DNA from: Diplolepis rosae
Lineage: Eukaryota; Arthropoda; Insecta; Hymenoptera; Diplolepididae
Assembly: GCA_030998225.1 (NCBI GenBank)
Contig: JAPYXD010000608.1
Span: forward strand, 2,510,501 to 2,574,500
Length of the DNA: 64,000 nt
Direction of reading: 5' to 3'
Positions within the stretch are counted from its first letter, which is position 1; each line of letters starts with the position of its first letter. Made by a program: the position numbers and the translations under genes. This document shows, piece after piece, positions 45,070 through 56,150 of the stretch. The notes below the pieces were generated by a model. That model was not told the DNA's origin. It saw only the letters and a list, made by a program, of their open reading frames with translations, and did no database searches.

Positions 45070-46560
45070 AATGTATTGATTCTATGCTCCAGACTCAAAG
45101 AGAATTAACGCGCTTTTTGAATCTTCTTCTCCGTGAAGCTTATACGAATTTGCTGAATCCATATAGGCAAAATGTTTCTCTATGAGTTGTTCACGCGGAC
45201 TCATTTCTCGCCTTTAAAGCTGTATGAGTGACACAGATGGAACTTACCATTCTGGTTCCTAATCGGTTACTCTTATTGAGTTTCGCATCTGTGAGCATAG
45301 AAAAAGCTCTTACAGCCTTAGCATTGGAATGAGGAAGATTTCGCACATGATTTCACAACGGAGTCATGTTTGAAAAAAATTTTTGTCTACTATTTGTACA
45401 AAAAAACAGCAATGGCCGACCACATATCGTCAAAAGACAATTTTGACCATTGCTCCTTCAGTTGAAGACTGAATTCCAACAGAGACTCTTCAAAATGACT
45501 TTTCCCTTTCACACATACAATGCGAATCGTACTCGAAAAATCGCAACGCAAGACAAAACCCTTCATCAAAAGGAAGACGATTTAGGATTTCATTGCTTAT
45601 AGTTACATAAAACTCCAAGCAATTGCGACGAAATTCATTAATCTGTTTTTTTCCTATTGTTCCTACAGAAAACTCCAGATCTAGGTAGGCTTTCGCCTCA
45701 TTCCGTAGATTTATGTCCTTAAGTGCTACTTGGTTATTTGGTTCTTAAAAATTTACGTTCCTTATAGTTTTTAAAAATAAATCTCGTTTAAGAAGACCTG
45801 GTTTCAGATATTTAATAAGAATCCAATGCAAAAATTCAGCAGACTGGGATTGCAATTCTTGAATCATCGCTGCTGTTTCTGCAATGTTGCATTATAAACA
45901 TGAAATACTACTTAAATTTTATTTTCAAAGAACTCCTCATGGTGGTTCATCTTGTAATTGAATTACTACGAGTTCTAGGAACTCTCGGTAATCTTATTAT
46001 CAGTCTTTCTTGTTCTGCTTCCCTGATTTAAAATGGAAAAGTCCCTCTACTTCACCTCGAAGAGCTTTTTTTCATAAGCCGGTTGTCCATTCCAAGCTGG
46101 AATTTCGAATCATCTATGGTACTCCAAGAATCTTGAAATTCTTTTAAATGCGAGACATTCGGACCAGTTGTTTTCCTAAATTTGGTTCCAGAAGCCGCTC
46201 TCAAGTATATTACAGCCATATTATTGCAACAAGAAAAAAGCATAATTTCAGGCTTTAAGGCAACCCCTAGAAACTTGCTAACATCAGTGCCTGAAGATGT
46301 CGTATCACAGCAGAAAGCTTGCCCCTCATCAAGGAAGTCCCACTCTACCATCTACCATCAGTTCCCGTTCCTGACTCAGCTTCCAAAACTTCGAGAAATA
46401 TCTTTTGCCCCTATGCGCTTATGATCACGGACTGTCGATAAACTTTGTTAATGCCAATAACGGTAGGGAGTACTTTCCGATCCCAATATAACACGGTTGC
46501 TTTATTCTTTAATTTTGCACACTTTTCTCGAATTTTCTCCATGTGTTCCATTTTAGATTT
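45070..46560 (-). pseudogene. uncharacterised arthropod TE protein, badly decayed
   Basis: The best frame (46351-46052, minus) reads MVEWDFLDEGQAFCCDTTSS, then GTDVSKFLGVAL, VIYLRAASG and TTGPNVSHLKEFQDSWSTID. Recurrent insect TE proteins have a CFDTTASNTG...GPNVxxFxxFxxxW pattern like this. Downstream, frame-hopping pieces read HSNAKAVRAFSMLTDAKLNK, NRLGTRMVSSICVTHTALKA and HFAYMDSANSYKLHGEED. A nuclease-like fold is possible (conserved acidic residues), but I know no demonstrated function. No terminal repeats found. Confidence 0.5.
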
Positions 46561-46935
46561 ATGTTGAAATCGTTAGATAGAGGATCTCCTCAAGGCAGCA
46601 GAAAAAAGATTGACCCTTAGAGCTTCAGCAGACGCCATAAGGAAATGAACTGCTCGCTTGTCACACAGTTTTGATGCGTCAAGAACTACAGCAAGTCTTT
46701 AAGTTAGAAAAAGTGTTCTTGAAAGTCTTTTAATATCAAATGTATCAGGCAACGCACATCCTTTTTCATATAAATATAAAAAAAACTAACGTTGAGGGTT
46801 GCAGGCTTTTCACTGGTACTAGTCGAAGATGCAAATTCCACACAAATATTTGGAATAACAAATTTTTCGATACATACAAGAAAATGTTGGAAAGTGATTT
46901 TGTTTTGGCGTCATATACTTTTGGTTGTTGTAAAA

Positions 46936-47668
46936 TGTCTGATTTTGTGCCAAATAATCGCCATTTGCGGGTAGTGTTGATTTTCTTCTTTCATTCGAAG
47001 AAAACGGCGGCTGAAGCACATCGAGAGCTTCAAAAAAGTTTACGGAGATGCTGCAAGTGAAACAACGTGCTGTGATTGGTTCCATCGCTTCAAAGACAGT
47101 GATTTCGATGTTGACGGCCGTCCCCGTGAAGGAAGGCCAACAACCTTCGAAGACGCTGATGTTATTTATTATGAGCTATTGAAACCGAACGAAACCATCA
47201 CCGGGGAACGGTATCGAACGCAATTGATGCGTTTGAGCCAAGAACTGCACGAAAAACGGACACAATACGACTAGAGGCACGAAAAAGTGATTCTACAGCA
47301 TGACAACGCTAGGCCTCACGTTGCCAAACCCGTTAAAACCTACCTGGGAACGCTCAAATGGGACGTTCTACCCTACCCGCCGTATTCCCCAGATACTGCC
47401 CCGTCCGATTATGGTACTTGTTCCGGTCGATGGCACATGGTCTGGCTGATCAGCAGTTCCGCTCATATGAAGAAATCGAAAAATGGCTTTATTCGTGGAT
47501 TGCCTCAAAAGATGAACACTTTTTACGGTATTCGAGCTCTACCAGAAAGTTGGGCAAAAGTTGTAGCTAACGATGGGAAAGACTTTGAATGATTCATTTG
47601 TAACCATTTTTTCACAATAAAGTAGCATTTTCATAAAAAACACGGCGGGAACTTAATTGCGCACCTAA
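46936..47668 (+). pseudogene. mariner, internally deleted copy D
   Basis: MSDFVPNNRHLRVVLIFFFH followed by KKTAAEAHRELQK and, after a frameshift, VYGDAASETTCCDWFHRFKD gives the first helix-turn-helix. GRPTTFEDADV then jumps to IYYELLKPNETITGERYRT, deleting the second HTH and the first catalytic Asp. The rest keeps VILQHDNARPHVAKPVKTYL, PPYSPDTAPSDY (then frameshift) and LPESWAKVVANDGKDFE with stop at 47590. The 3' terminal repeat CGGCGGGAACTTAATTGCGC ends near 47668. Same broad lineage as copies B and C. Confidence 0.85.
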
Positions 47669-47791
47669 TATTATTTGTTAATCTCAAATAGACATACGGC
47701 CCCTGCATTAATAAAATATTTTCCGAATTTTGAAACCTCGTTGAAACAAATCATTGTATTTTCTATAAAAAAAGCTTTTTGTTAAAAAATT

Positions 47792-48120
47792 TTGTTTAAA
47801 GATGTAGAATCTGAAGATATGCGTCTTGAAACGTTTAAGAGATGCTTTTGTATAACTATTGATGATGCACCAGCAATTACGGGAAGACGTAAGGGTTTTG
47901 ATGATTATTTGCAGACAAATAATATCCAATGTCCAACTTTGCACTGTATAATTCACCAAGAATCATCGTGCGGGAAATGCTTGAAATAAACAATCGTTTT
48001 GACAACAGTAACAAATATAACGAGTTTTTTTCAAGGTGGCCATCACTTGTTTTCTCGCCGTCTGTTAAGGGCATTTTTAGAAGAAGTTAATGCAGCTTAT
48101 CTTGATTGGTCAGTGGACTG
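47792..48120 (+). pseudogene. hAT-type transposase fragment
   Basis: MFKDVESEDMRLETFKRCFC, ITIDDAPAITGRRKGFDDYL and CPTLHCIIHQESSCGKCLK are in one frame to 47989. TTVTNITSFFQGGHHLFSRR and FLEEVNAAYLDW follow in another frame. The TDGAPAMxGxRxGF...HCIIHQExLCGK pattern is typical of the RNase-H-like core of hAT transposases and ZBED-type relatives. Only ~110 residues remain, with the first-aspartate motif partially changed (IDDAPA). Confidence 0.7.
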
Positions 48121-48234
48121 ATAAATCCGTTGGTTTAGTGCAGGTTTATGTTTGAATCGTTTTTTTTAACACCTACAGGTGGTATCTGAGTTTAGTGCCC
48201 CACCCTCGGAGCTTTGGCTATGGCAGTATCAAGG

Positions 48235-49363
48235 GGGCCGAGAGTACTGAACCACGAATCGATTCATTCTTTGACTTCTTCATAAGAGCGGAAATGCTAA
48301 TGAGCCCAGCCGTGTGCCATCGATCGTACCAAATGGCAGTCGGAAGGAGCAACGTCTGGAGAAAACGGCGGGAGGGGTAAGATCTCCCATTTCAGCGTTT
48401 CCGAGTATGTCTTGGCCGGTCTAAGGACACGTGGTCGGGCATTGTCATGCTGAAGGATAACTTTGTCGTGTCTCTCTTGGTACGGTGGCCGTTTCTCCTT
48501 CGATGCTCGGCACAAACGCATATATTGCGTTCGATACCGACCCCTGTGATGGTTTTACTCGGTTTCAACAGCTCATAATACGACACACCGAGCTGGTCCG
48601 ACCAAATGCAGAGCATAATCTTGGCACGGTGAATATTCGGCCTGGCCGTCGACGTGGAGGCATGTTCAGGCATTCCCCAGGATTTTATGCGCTTCGTATT
48701 ATCGTAGGGGACCCATTTTTTAGCGTTGAGTACAATGCGATGTAAAAACCCCTGCCGATTCTGTCTTTGAAGCATATGTTCACAAGCAAAGAAACGCCGT
48801 TCGACATATCTTGGCTTCAACTCGTACGGAACCCTATTTTCTTGCTTCTGAATGATTCCCATGGCTTTGAGGCGTTTCGAAATGGCTTGTTGAGTAACTC
48901 TCAATGATTTTGCCAATTCTTCCTGCGTTTGGCACGAGACTTCAGCAGGCGATGCCTCCAATTTGGAATCTTCGAAAATTTTCATTTTCCACTGCCATGC
49001 CGGTCCTTGACATCAATGTCACCGCTCTTGAAGCGTTGAAAGCCCTCACGACACGTTCTTTCAGTAAGAGCAGCGTCACCGTAAGTACTTGAAAGCATTC
49101 GATGAGCCTCGATCTCAGTTTACTTCAAATAAAAGCAGAAAATCAAAACTTTCCGTAAATAATGAGAATTTGGCTTGAAAAAAGACATCTTCGATCGGGA
49201 ATAAATTTATGATGCAAACACAAATTCACTAATGTGGTGCGGTCGCTATGTTGTTAGATGTCCAAGCTTACTGTGTGACATTTTTGATCTGACTATTTCG
49301 ACCAGCATTCACCGCTACAGCCATCTATCGAAAAACGGCGGAAGCAAAGTTGTACACCTAATA
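48235..49363 (-). pseudogene. mariner transposase copy C with 5' terminal repeat
   Basis: The 5' terminal repeat on the minus strand begins at ~49363 (TTAGGTGTACAACTTTGCTT). The coding sense includes HTH1, then KLEASPAEVSCQTQEELAKS, LRVTQQAISKRLKAMG, PYELKPRYVERRFFACEHML, an altered first catalytic motif HRIVLNAKKWVPYDN, IMLCIWSDQLGVSYYELLKP, VILQHDNARPRV and LPPFSPDVAPSDCHLVRSMA. A frameshift at ~48520 and truncation at ~48240 remove the C-terminus. Loss of Asp in the first motif (NAKK, also SAKK in copy B) suggests B and C descend from an already inactive source. Confidence 0.85.
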
Positions 49364-49369
49364 GTTTCT

Positions 49370-49860
49370 TCAAAAAAATTTATATGTGATGAAATCTGGT
49401 TATACTATTATGATGTCCCATCTAAATCCTAATGCAAAGTGTGGGTTTTTCAAGATGAAGAAATCTCGAAGATGATTGAACAATCTTATTTAGTAAAAAA
49501 AATGATAGCTGTATTTTTTGACAAGGGCGGTATTATTTAACGCGTGATATTTGTTACATAGAAGACAATTACTACTTCCTGGTATACATAATTCTGTTTG
49601 CTTGAAGTCATTGAAAATTTGAAAGAATTGCGACGAAACACTTGACTTAACCTGAAAATTTTGTGAAGATTTCGGTTTACCTCTTCTTGACTCTTCTCTC
49701 TACAGACCTGATCTAGCGCCTTGCGATTCTGATTTTTTTTCCTAGCCTAACAAAACAGCTGATAGGACAACGTTTTTTTACTGAAAATGACCTAATCGCA
49801 GCACAAGGTCTGTGCTGATGTTTTATAAGAAAACTGGAATTTATGTCATATAGATAATTT
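49370..49860 (+). pseudogene. mariner-like transposase, catalytic fragment H
   Basis: FICDEIWLYYYDVPSKS, then after a stop CKVWVFQDEEISKMIEQ and LVKKMIAVFFDKGGII match the first catalytic Asp region and following strand of another mariner lineage (GDETWxYxYDPxxK...WVFxDE). Frame-hopping pieces KTITTSWYT, RPDLAPCDSDFFPSL and GQRFFTENDLIAAQ correspond to the third catalytic region and the C-terminal tail. The middle catalytic motif is deleted. It directly follows the terminal repeat of copy C. Confidence 0.7.
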
Positions 49861-50422
49861 GATGCATTTATTTATTAAGTATGTGTATCCCCATTTTCCT
49901 GACATGTCCAAAATTTATGTTTTATTTATTTGCATAATATACCCAATAATCACATTCAGTTTTAAAATAGTTTACTTTATTTTCATTGGAAGAAAATTAT
50001 ATTTTACACACTAATTTTTTCAAATTCCCTCGGTGCCTTAAGATACTCCTCTGGTTCTGCTCACGCTGTATTACATTGTACCTAACGTTGTATTCAACAG
50101 TAGGTTGAACTTTTATCCCCAGTTAGAGTATTTATTATTAAATTGCATGTTCAATTTTACTCTCTTTTTCTCAAGTAATCCTTTGATAAACAATGAAAAA
50201 ATTTGTTTTGCCCAAAATTTTGTTTTGTTTTTTGTTTTTTTAAAGTTGCAGATGAGTATGTAAAACTTTATTCATAAAATTATACTAAAATCATCATTTT
50301 TTCAAAAGTGAAAAAGTTCCCTGGCTAGGAAAAAAATTCTCATAAAAAATACTTAAATATTTCATGGATTGATTAATTATCATAGTTTTTCATAAGTTGT
50401 AGCTAAAATAATAAGTACTTAC
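49861..50422 (-). other. start of the giant glycerol kinase intron
   Basis: AT-rich sequence directly after the splice donor at 50422-50417. No feature beyond the donor. Confidence 0.5.
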
Positions 50423-50635
50423 AGCTGACAAAGTAATGCCCTTTAAAGGGCCAACTGAAATTTTGCCATAAATTTCAGAACTACTTTTGATATCTGGTAG
50501 CAGTTTCATTGGAATTTCAAAATATCTACACAATGTAGGATCCCATGTCAGGGTTTCAATGTTCATTAACATTGTTCTTGATGCATTGGTAACATCGGTT
50601 ATGTAAAGGCCATTATCTTTTCCTCCCGTGAGATT
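50423..50635 (-). CDS. Gk: glycerol kinase, exon (end of N-terminal domain)
   Basis: A 213-bp, 71-codon exon in phase 0 with acceptor TTCATTTTTAG and donor GTAAGT. It encodes [20 protein letters not shown], then [37 protein letters not shown] and [22 protein letters not shown] is the most diagnostic glycerol kinase segment, lying at the glycerol-binding Asp of the substrate cleft, and that Asp is present. The next exon in the gene is at 16476-16586. The preceding exon should end at the conserved WLIW; I could not find it between 50636 and 64000. Confidence 0.92.
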
Positions 50636-51109
50636 CTAAAAATGAAAAAAGTTATTGAATTGTGACGCTTTTCGTTCCGAATCACGAACAGTGACATCAA
50701 AATTGTCTGTTTTCACGCCTATCTTTGGCGCACTCATTTTGGACTAACAATAAGAATAAGTTGTATGCACACGCATCTTCCCTAGTGTAGTGTCTTTACC
50801 GTTCTCCACCAGTGTGCACAAACGGATATATTCTGTCAGAAAGAAAAACAAAAATACCTTTTTGGAACTAATTTTTGGATTATTAACAATCATAACACTA
50901 ACTAAAACGTGTGGAGAATTCAAGCCCAATTGGACAATATTTAGAGTTCGCTAGGATTGGTCGTTTTCCGGGGAAAAGGTTACAATTAGATAAAAAAATT
51001 AATTTGTGGCAAAATTCATTAATTAAAAAAAAAATTATTAAAAAAATCTCTTAATTTTAATATACCGAAGGTTTCACTCGTCCAGAGTCATCTTTACGAG
51101 GTTTGTTAT
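50636..51109 (-). other. glycerol kinase intron upstream of the 50423-50635 exon
   Basis: No exon or TE recognised in this stretch. Confidence 0.45.
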
Positions 51110-51345
51110 AGAAGCAGTGGAGAATTTATCCATATGTAAATTATACAAGGTGAGGCACATAAAGTGTTACAGAGCGATAGCACTCAAACTATCGATCATA
51201 TCCAAAAATGTTTCAGATAAAAGTTTCAGTGTTCGAGGAGGCCGTCATACTGGACCAACCTATTTTGTTATCGTCGGAGGCGCTGAAACTACGTCAAGGT
51301 CAACTCCACTTTTTTAAATGGAACCATCCATCTTTTTTTCGATGA
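51110..51345. repeat. MITE-like fragment related to the 39-kb TIR family
   Basis: It starts near the terminal-type ATACAAGGTGAGGCACATAA and ends in AAGGTCAACTCCACTTTTTT with AAATGGAACC, the same motif order as in the arms of the 39.3-42.7 kb element. The opposite end is missing. Confidence 0.5.
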
Positions 51346-51375
51346 CAATATTACCGATTTTAAGACGAATTCAGT

Positions 51376-51515
51376 GACCCAGAGATGTCTGAACGAGGGT
51401 CAGTCAGGGGTACCTGACGCTGAGCCCTCACAAATGTCGAAAACTGGCGATGGGGGAACCCATCGGTCAGTGTTCGCCGCGGCATCTCCGGGTGATCGGT
51501 GGGTGCCGACCTGGC
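51376..51515 (+). repeat. two-hairpin repeat module, single copy
   Basis: TCAGG-GGTA-CCTGA at 51404-51417; 25 nt later ACTG 51443-51446, GATGGG 51449-51454, loop GGAA, CCCATC 51459-51464 and CAGT 51468-51471. Primary sequence also matches the reverse complement of 5270-5390 (e.g. ATGTCGAAA, GGCATCTCC). Flanks are unrelated AT-rich DNA, so this is an isolated fragment. Confidence 0.85.
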
Positions 51516-52059
51516 CAGCCTGCATATTTTTATTTAAAGAAACACAATTGATAATAAAAAATTTTATTTTCCAAAAAAATATGTAAGATACGAAAAAAGC
51601 GTTAAAATCCAGAGTCGTTTGCCTAAATAAAGTCAAAGAATTTTTTTTTCTTTCCGAGATATTTTGAAGGAAAATAAATTATTCTGATTATATATTTACT
51701 CATGAAAAGTTGCAAAGCTAATTCATTTAATATATAGAGCTATAACTACTTCACAAAATAAAAGAATTGCACCCAATTCAAAATTATGGAGAGAATCGTA
51801 ACTTGCAACTTATAGAACTCTTTAAATAATTATTTTCGTGGTCGGAAAGACTACAGAACTTTTTAGAAAAGTGATGTTAAAGTAGGAAAGAATGCACGAA
51901 TATAGATTCTGTTCCTAGATATTTTAGCAACCATAATGAATTAAAACTACTCCTAACTATATTGATAAATATATGATATGCTAACTGGATTAAGTGCCAT
52001 TATATGTCGTAATTCCATACGTTTTGTTGAAGAAAGCAATGCTGAAGATATCTAATGAT
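51516..52059. other. AT-rich, no gene seen
   Basis: Nothing recognised. I looked for a 3' LTR of the adjacent Gypsy element and saw none. Confidence 0.4.
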
Positions 52060-54660
52060 AGTATTTAGTTACAAAATGTAATCGTAATTCTTTTTTTGCG
52101 ATTGGAATCCTGATCCACGCTTTGCAGCGACTGAATCGGGGGCATAAGTCACCATTCCCCAGATTTGCCCGGGGATGGTAAGCTGGCGTTGTCCATAACT
52201 CGCAGTCCCACCTCCAGCCTGCCTCTGCCCATGTCAGACTCATAAATTGGGTACCTTTGTCACTCAGTATTCAGCGCGGGTAACCCCAGCGTGGAGAGAT
52301 GATGCTTTCGAGAACTTCTATGAGCCGTGGAGCTGTTGAATCACGCAGAGGTAATGCTTCTACCCATCTGAAGAACATGTCGGTTACCACCAGAATGAAT
52401 CGGTTTCCTTGCCGAGTACGAGGATAAGGACCCATCAAATCCACAGCAATAGCCTCCAGGTGGTGCGTGCTGATCAGGGAGGTTGGTGATCTTCTTGATT
52501 TCCTCGTGTTGGTTTACAGCATATGCACAGGTGGCAATCTGCAACGTATCTGCGAATCACCCTACTTATCCCAGCCCAGATGAAAGTTTGGCGAATAGAA
52601 TGCAAGGTTTCCTCGGTTCCTGGGTGGCCAGAAAGTGGTGCGTCATGGTATTCCCAGATAATTTGTTGTCGCAGGAGTTTAGGAGCTGACAATAACCATC
52701 CTTTGTTGTCTCTTGATCGACGCTAAAACCCTCGTTAGTCCAGACGATGATCTTGAATAAAACGTCCCTCTTCCGGGGTTAATTCTACCTGGTTTTATTT
52801 CTCCAACCTCTTTGAAATTTCGTGATTGATTTCACGATCCTCTTGTTGGGCGCTGATAATATCCTCAAAGAGTGAGGGCACGTAGACCGTGTGCAAAGTA
52901 GGAACTGACCTTCTTGAAGTCTCTTCGTTTATACATTGTAATGGTAAAGCCATTCTTTCTGGGTTCGGTTCTATGGGTGCTGAATCGTCCAGATTTAGGA
53001 AACGCGATAGAGCATCGGGTAGTTCATTTTCTTTACCACGGCAGTGTTCTATGTCGAATGTATACTTGGTCAGTAGTAAGTGCCACCGGGTTAGTTTGGC
53101 CCGAGTATCCGTCTGGTTTTCGAGCCAAGTTAGTGTCTTGCTGTCTGTTCGTAAGATGGATCGCTGATCTTCCAGGTGTGCTCGGTATCTCTTGATAGCC
53201 CATATGATAGCCAGGCATTCTTGCTAGTTGCAGTGGTATCGGGCCTCGGTTGGAGAGAATATAGCACTTGCATATGAAGTGATATGGCCTTTTCCATTGG
53301 GTTCCTGCTGCATAAGTACCGCTCCTATGCCTTTCGCACTGACACCTGTCTGCAGGATAAAAGGCAAAGAAGGGTCCAGTCTGCTTAAAGGAAGATAATT
53401 GCCAAATGCCACTTTGGCTTCTTCCAGGGATTCTTGAGCTCCCTTTGTCCATCGGTAAGCTTTTTTTCGGTGAATATGTGCCTCATAAGATTCTGGAATG
53501 TTAAAGGGGCATTTTTTAATCCAAACGGCATGACTCTGAACTGGTATTGACCCCCGCTTGGTGTCGTGAAAGCCGTATATTTTCGTGATTCTGGGTCTAA
53601 TGGAATCTGCTAGTAACCGCTTTTGAGGTCCAAAGAAGAAACTATCTTGGCATTGCCGATGTCTTTAAGGATGTCGTATATCCTGGGCAGACACTGTGGA
53701 GCATCCACGGTTTGGTCGTTCAGACGTCTGTAATCTATGCGGAATCTGTAATCCCCATCCTTTTTACCGGCCACAACAATTGCTAAGCTGAAGAGGGACG
53801 ATATGAGCTCAATCACCGTGTCGATCAATAGCTCCTTGATTTGCTCGTCGATCCATAAACGGTTTTATTCGGAATAACTTCTTGGTAGTTCACAAAACGG
53901 AGTTGGATCTGTAAGGTGAATCTCGTGTCGTACAGCCGCGGTTTGTCGCAGGCGTCCTCCTTGATGGAAGGTTAGAGCGTGACGCTTCTTTGATTTGCAG
54001 AAGGCGTTGGAGAATTCATCCGGAAAGTTGTGGGCGAATTCAGGCGAAGTTATGTCAGGTGGCTCATGTCGAACCTTAGGCACGAGGTATAATCTTTGAG
54101 GATGCCCATCTCCCATATAAATGCATCCAGCTCTAATTTCACACATGGCGTTGTGTTCGTGAAGCCAAGTGCTACCTAGCACTATTCCTCAGCATAGATA
54201 AGGACTCACAAGCAAAGTTCCAGGGTAAGCTCCTCCTTCAGCTTAAGGTGCAAGATCGATTGCACCGATCAAACGATGTAATTTTACAGTTGCTGCAAGT
54301 ATAGCGTGTGGTGGACTGGGCTGAAGAGATCGGAGTTGTTCGCCTGAGAGGAGGGAACCCTTAATAAAATTGTCCGCGGCGCAAGTGTCTAGAAGTGCGA
54401 CCGTCTCGAATTCTCCCAGTTTAATTCTCAGTCTTGTGAGATTTCCGGAGTTAGTTCTGATGATGTTTATTGTAGGCCGGATGGGTCAGGCACACCTGCG
54501 GGTGGAGTGGACTCATTGCGGAGTCCTGATGGGCCACCACCGGATTTTTTCCGCCACTTCTGGCAGTGGATGCTTTTGATCTTTGGCGTGTAGATACTGT
54601 GCGAGGTGGTGGACCTCGTTTCGTTATAGTCCCCGGCGAATGATGAATCATCTCAGGTGT
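52060..54660 (-). pseudogene. Ty3/Gypsy pol: protease, RT, RNase H, integrase
   Basis: Minus-strand order: protease (VALLDTCAADNFIKGSLLS near 54400; DTG is DTC) with GSTWLHEHNA, then RT with VVAGKKDGDYRFRIDYRRLN, DIGNAKIVSSLDLKSGY and, after a stop, PSGGQYQFRVMPFGLKNAP. The next segment LMRHIFTEKK runs straight into YRWTKGAQESLEEAKVAFG, so the part with the YVDD catalytic box is deleted. RNase H has LPFILQTGVSAKGIGAVLMQ and RTDSKTLTWLENQ. Integrase has the H2C2 region (YHDAPLSGHPGTEETLHSI, YVADCHLCICCK) and degraded core pieces to ~52130. Many stops and shifts. Confidence 0.85.
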
Positions 54661-55570
54661 CGTGCAGGTTCGTTTCCACTTCTGTCAATATTGTCTGAAG
54701 AATGATTCTCCAGAGTGCCCCACGTTTGGGCCATCAATTTGATGAATGGGGTCCTGGGGTGGGAGTGCTGGTAATCCAGGAGTTATCACTCGTCAGAATC
54801 CTCCGCGAAAAGCTCCAGGAACACTTTTCACTTGGTAAACCTACGAGATGCTGTTCTCCGTGACGATATAGAAGTTTCTGTCGGTGAACAGTGTGTTGGA
54901 AGGTCTAGCACGTCCTCGTTGGCGATCAGCGTCGGGATATTCTGGGGGCCCACCCCCTTTGCTGGTTTTGGAGGAAGACGGTCCAGGGACGGAGTGACAA
55001 TGTCCGCGCACTGGCTTCCTCGAGCCGGTGTGACTTCTCGGGCGGTTCGTTTTGCCTTGGCTCGGTGTGGATTTGTCAGTGGAGCGTCGGAAGTGGGCGG
55101 TACGGTTTCCTGAGCGCAGCAACTCTTTAAATCGGGCTTCAGATTTGGAGCGTCTCCGCTTTTGGATCCTGAGTCCATCCTTAAGGGCAGTGGAGCGTCG
55201 GAAGTTGGCGGTACGGCTAACTGGGCGCAGCTTCTCCTCAAATTTGGCTTCAGATTCGAGACGACTCCGCTTTTTGACTCAAAGTTCTTCCCCGAGTAGA
55301 GCGTCAAGAGGTAGTGGTACGGCTTCCTGGGTGCAGCGTCTCTTCGAATCTGGCCTCAGATTCGGAACGTCTCGATCCGGGAGGGAGGCAACGTCTTTTT
55401 GTGGACGATTCTTCTCAGGTAGTGGTGGAGCCCGTGAGTCGTATCGGCTGTTCCACTGGAAGGCTCTAATCCTGCTTCTGGACAAGGTTAGTAGTGGGTG
55501 GTCCGGGTGGCTAACGAGAGTCCCTGCGGTGTCGAACCAAATGAAGGAGCCGGAAGTCGCCACCAGGCAA
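54661..55570 (-). pseudogene. Gypsy gag-like region with three protein repeats
   Basis: Frames on the minus strand contain three copies of a ~30-residue unit: DVPNLRPDSKRRCTQEAVPL (about 55370), VVSNLKPNLRRSCAQLAVPP (about 55240) and DAPNLKPDLKSCCAQETVPP (about 55140). Each is followed by a TSDAPL-like spacer. Basic, Pro-rich segments with no zinc knuckle follow toward pol. The position between the leader/LTR and protease suggests gag or a gag N-terminal extension. No match to a named gag domain. Confidence 0.5.
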
Positions 55571-56150
55571 CCGTGTTGATCTGCCCTGAAAGACCGGAAG
55601 TGACGGTTGAGACGAGTATCCTTGGCCGTTCAGCTGTGGACGCTCTGCATACGCTTGGACTCGCTGCTGGTCACGGAGCCGCCTTCGTTCCCTCCGAGTC
55701 TTTAAACAAGCCCCGCGCCTCTTTAAGGGACAAGTAATTACAAGCTAGTAGTCCCTTCGTTGTTTCGTTGTGTCCCTGGGGTAATCCGCCACGAGGCGGT
55801 ATTCCACCTCGTAGTGATCCCCGTTAGCGACAACCAAAGGCGATATTCCAAATCTGGCTGAAGCTTCTGATGACGATGAATCCTAGGCGGTATTCCATCT
55901 AGGAGTCAGAGGGTCCCGATGCTGGCCACCAGGGCGGTATGCCACCGTGTGGACCGGAAGCAACGAGAGGAATTCCCCAGGTGCTTCAATAAACTGAAGA
56001 AAAATATAATTCCGCATCAGAGGCTTTATTTCAACTAAAAGGTGTAAGGTTTTCTAAGGTTACTCTCTCAGAGTCTCGATTCATAATGTCTTTAAACGCG
56101 GAAGTGGCACAGTATTTATTTACATTTTCCTTAAGTCTACGCGCCAATAA
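55571..56150 (-). mobile_element. probable LTR/leader of the minus-strand Gypsy
   Basis: On the minus strand there are an A/T-rich TATA-like AATAAATACT (about 56115), an AATAAAGCC polyadenylation-type signal (about 56025) and then a GC-richer segment leading to gag. It contains the hairpins ACGAG-GCGGTATTCCAC-CTCGT (55791-55812) and TCCTAG-GCGGTATTCCAT-CTAGGA (55881-55904), plus two weaker relatives. LTR limits not fixed; no second LTR. Confidence 0.4.

Larger units (their letters stand above)
16587..50422 (-). other. giant glycerol kinase intron, ~33.8 kb
   Basis: Bounded by GTAAGT at 50422-50417 and TTATTTTCTAG ending at 16587. Both flanking exons are in phase 0, and the joined protein ([14 protein letters not shown]) aligns residue for residue with the family pattern ISGCLGDQQAAL. 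The intron holds a LINE, Copia and Gypsy remnants, numerous DNA transposons and satellites. Whether one transcript really spans it cannot be seen here. Confidence 0.75.

Noticed and set aside
50744..50929. Candidate preceding exon of glycerol kinase
   Set aside because: The translation lacks the conserved segment expected before NLTGG (ending WLIW) and no matching splice phase was seen.
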